A stretch of 5,984 bases of DNA. It comes from Burkholderiales bacterium. Its GTDB lineage: Bacteria > Pseudomonadota > Gammaproteobacteria > Burkholderiales > Casimicrobiaceae. Made by a program: the position numbers and the translations under genes. The stretch is from NCBI GenBank assembly GCA_025354075.1, contig JANXNO010000155.1:1-5984 (forward strand), written 5' to 3'. The notes under the pieces are model-generated. The model was not told the origin of the DNA. It ran no database searches and saw only the letters and a list, made by a program, of their open reading frames with translations. Positions 4,980-5,984 of this stretch are shown here, piece by piece (position 1 is the first letter of the stretch; each line of letters opens with the position of its first letter).

Positions 4980-5817
4980 GCGCTACCCGCTCAATCAGTC
5001 TCCGCTGTACCGATTGCGCGGCAAGGGTCAGTTCGCAAGCGTTGTCGGCATCACCTTCGCTGAGTCACTGCAGCTCGTCGATTCCAACTCATATCGCGTG
5101 TTCGTCAATCAGAAGAACCGTGAAATTCAGCATCCCACTGGACATCTCAAAGTCGTACACGGGCGAATTGCTGCATTGCTAAAGCGCATTGAACTTCCAG
5201 ACTACGTCTTTTCGCAGAAGGGGCGATCCTATGTGGAAAACGCGCGAATGCATGTCGATCAGACGCCTCTCGTCAAGACAGACGTTTCTACTTTCTACCC
5301 CAGCACGACTCATGCGATGGTCTGGCGCATGTTTTCAAAATTGTTCGATTGTGCTGATGACATCGCTGGGCAACTCGCCGATATTTGTTGCTATTCACGA
5401 CGGCACCTTCCCACCGGCAGCCCGTTGAGCGGTTACGTGGCATTTTTCGCCTCACAACCGATGTTCGACGAAGTGAATGATCGGGCGGTCACCAGCGGTT
5501 GCTTGATGACACTATTTGTTGACGACATTGCGATTTCGGGTACGAGGGCAAACAAGCAACTTCTGACGCAAATTAGGCACGTTGTTCGCGATCACGGTCA
5601 TCAAACGAAGGACAAAAAATCGCTCACGTTCGCCGCAACGACTGTCAAAACTGTGACCGGGGTAGTAGTGACCGCAGCGGAAGTGAAACTACCTAACAGA
5701 CGTCATCTGGCAATTCGGACTGCACGGCAACAGCTGGCTGATGCCCCGGCAAACGACGTCCTGCAACTGAAGAAACAACTCGCGGGACGAATTCTGGAAG
5801 CGCGACAGATTCTCTGA
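4972..5817 (+). CDS. Retron reverse transcriptase
   Basis: A 281-residue RT that makes msDNA, a single-stranded DNA joined by a 2'-5' bond to its RNA template. Domains in order: N-terminal region with QHPTGHLKVVHGRI (53-66); the retron-specific NAxxH motif as Asn90-Ala-Arg-Met-His94; RT motif with the first catalytic Asp104 in TDVSTFYPS; LPTGSPLS (146-153, where many RTs have Q-G); the active site FVDD (182-185, in place of YADD) with Asp184-Asp185; KDKKS (213-217); and the retron-specific VTG (228-230), which recognises the msr. The C-terminal thumb-like part (231-281) is short. Total length is at the low end for retron RTs (about 300), with no fused nuclease, protease or TOPRIM domain. NAxxH and VTG together separate it from group II intron, DGR and Abi RTs. 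ATG 4972 overlaps the HTH gene by eight bases; AAGAG just upstream may help initiation. Confidence 0.95.
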   Translation: MLKRYPLNQSPLYRLRGKGQFASVVGITFAESLQLVDSNSYRVFVNQKNREIQHPTGHLKVVHGRIAALLKRIELPDYVFSQKGRSYVENARMHVDQTPLVKTDVSTFYPSTTHAMVWRMFSKLFDCADDIAGQLADICCYSRRHLPTGSPLSGYVAFFASQPMFDEVNDRAVTSGCLMTLFVDDIAISGTRANKQLLTQIRHVVRDHGHQTKDKKSLTFAATTVKTVTGVVVTAAEVKLPNRRHLAIRTARQQLADAPANDVLQLKKQLAGRILEARQIL

Positions 5818-5870
5818 AACACCGGTCCAGAGCTTTTACTTGGCATTTGCTTGCATGCTGAAATCGCTCA

Positions 5871-5984
5871 TCAACCCGCCAACCGAGCCACCCAAGCCTT
5901 GGTGTCATGACAAGCTTCCATCGCCCGCTTGTAGCCTTCGCGCGCGGTAGCGCGAGCCACATAAGCCTGCTCCACCTCGCCCAG
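5871..5984 (-). CDS. C-terminal end of a minus-strand gene, possibly a glutathione S-transferase
   Basis: The minus strand is open from the window edge for 37 codons to TGA TGA (two stops in a row, 5873-5868). The visible tail reads LGEVEQAYVARATAREGYKR and then AMEACHDTKAWVARLAG. The pattern Y-x-A-R-x-x-A-R-x-x-Y-x-R-A resembles the last helices of GSTs (commonly Y-x-x-R-x-x-x-R-P-A-x-x-R-A), which would fit the two GST genes at the other side, but 37 residues are too few to be sure. Codon use is GC-rich like the left-hand genes and unlike the retron. It converges on the RT gene with 53 bases between the stops and no evident terminator. Confidence 0.55.
   Translation of the reverse strand: MGEVEQAYVARATAREGYKRAMEACHDTKAWVARLAG

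Noticed and set aside
5693..5962. 89-codon minus-strand ORF at the right edge
   Set aside because: It is antisense to the RT 3' end; another minus-strand frame, open from the edge to 5871, gives a more protein-like GST-type tail.

Overview
The window looks like chromosome from a moderately GC-rich proteobacterium, most plausibly a betaproteobacterium. The basis is GC-rich third codon positions, a YghU-type glutathione transferase closely resembling the E. coli protein, and the mix of gene families; no ribosomal or species marker is present, so this is an inference. The outer parts are ordinary metabolic genes. The middle, roughly 2418-5817, is accessory and carries three compact modules of toxin-antitoxin or phage-defence type, with a clearly AT-richer non-coding stretch around 3880-4180.

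Layout. 1-885 (+) is the C-terminal part of an acyl-CoA synthetase (AMP-forming) that enters from outside the window. It converges on a minus-strand group read right to left: a PIN-domain VapC-like toxin (3079-2603), a small putative antitoxin (2603-2418), a YghU-type GST (2376-1519) and a second GST (1522-890). Junctions in this group are a 1-base overlap, a 41-base gap and a 4-base overlap, so they may be co-transcribed. Divergent from it is a ccdA-ccdB pair (3210-3807, +), preceded by a 15-bp palindrome that straddles a probable -10 box and probably serves as the autoregulatory operator.

The most interesting part is 4121-5817 (+), which I read as a complete retron: palindromes and a plausible promoter (4121-4172), a densely structured non-coding RNA candidate (about 4187-4452), an overlooked 47-codon basic/hydrophobic ORF with a strong Shine-Dalgarno (4463-4606), an Xre-type HTH gene (4671-4979) and an overlapping reverse transcriptase (4972-5817). 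The RT carries the two retron signatures, NAxxH (residues 90-94) and VTG (228-230), plus the FVDD active site. Candidate a1 and a2 arms (4187-4195 and 4444-4452) pair, and a2 ends exactly at the first base of the small ORF's Shine-Dalgarno. A second copy of the a1 core (4396-4402) could compete for the same a2 sequence. This suggests that folding or reverse transcription of the RNA controls translation of the small protein, which would be the effector. That mechanism is inference; the elements themselves are visible.

The non-coding 3808-4120 holds an unusual interleaved inverted-repeat pair (3881-3998) and no credible gene. At the right edge, 5871-5984 (-) is the C-terminal end of another gene, possibly a third GST, converging on the retron. 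The retron and TA modules thus appear to sit between housekeeping-type genes.
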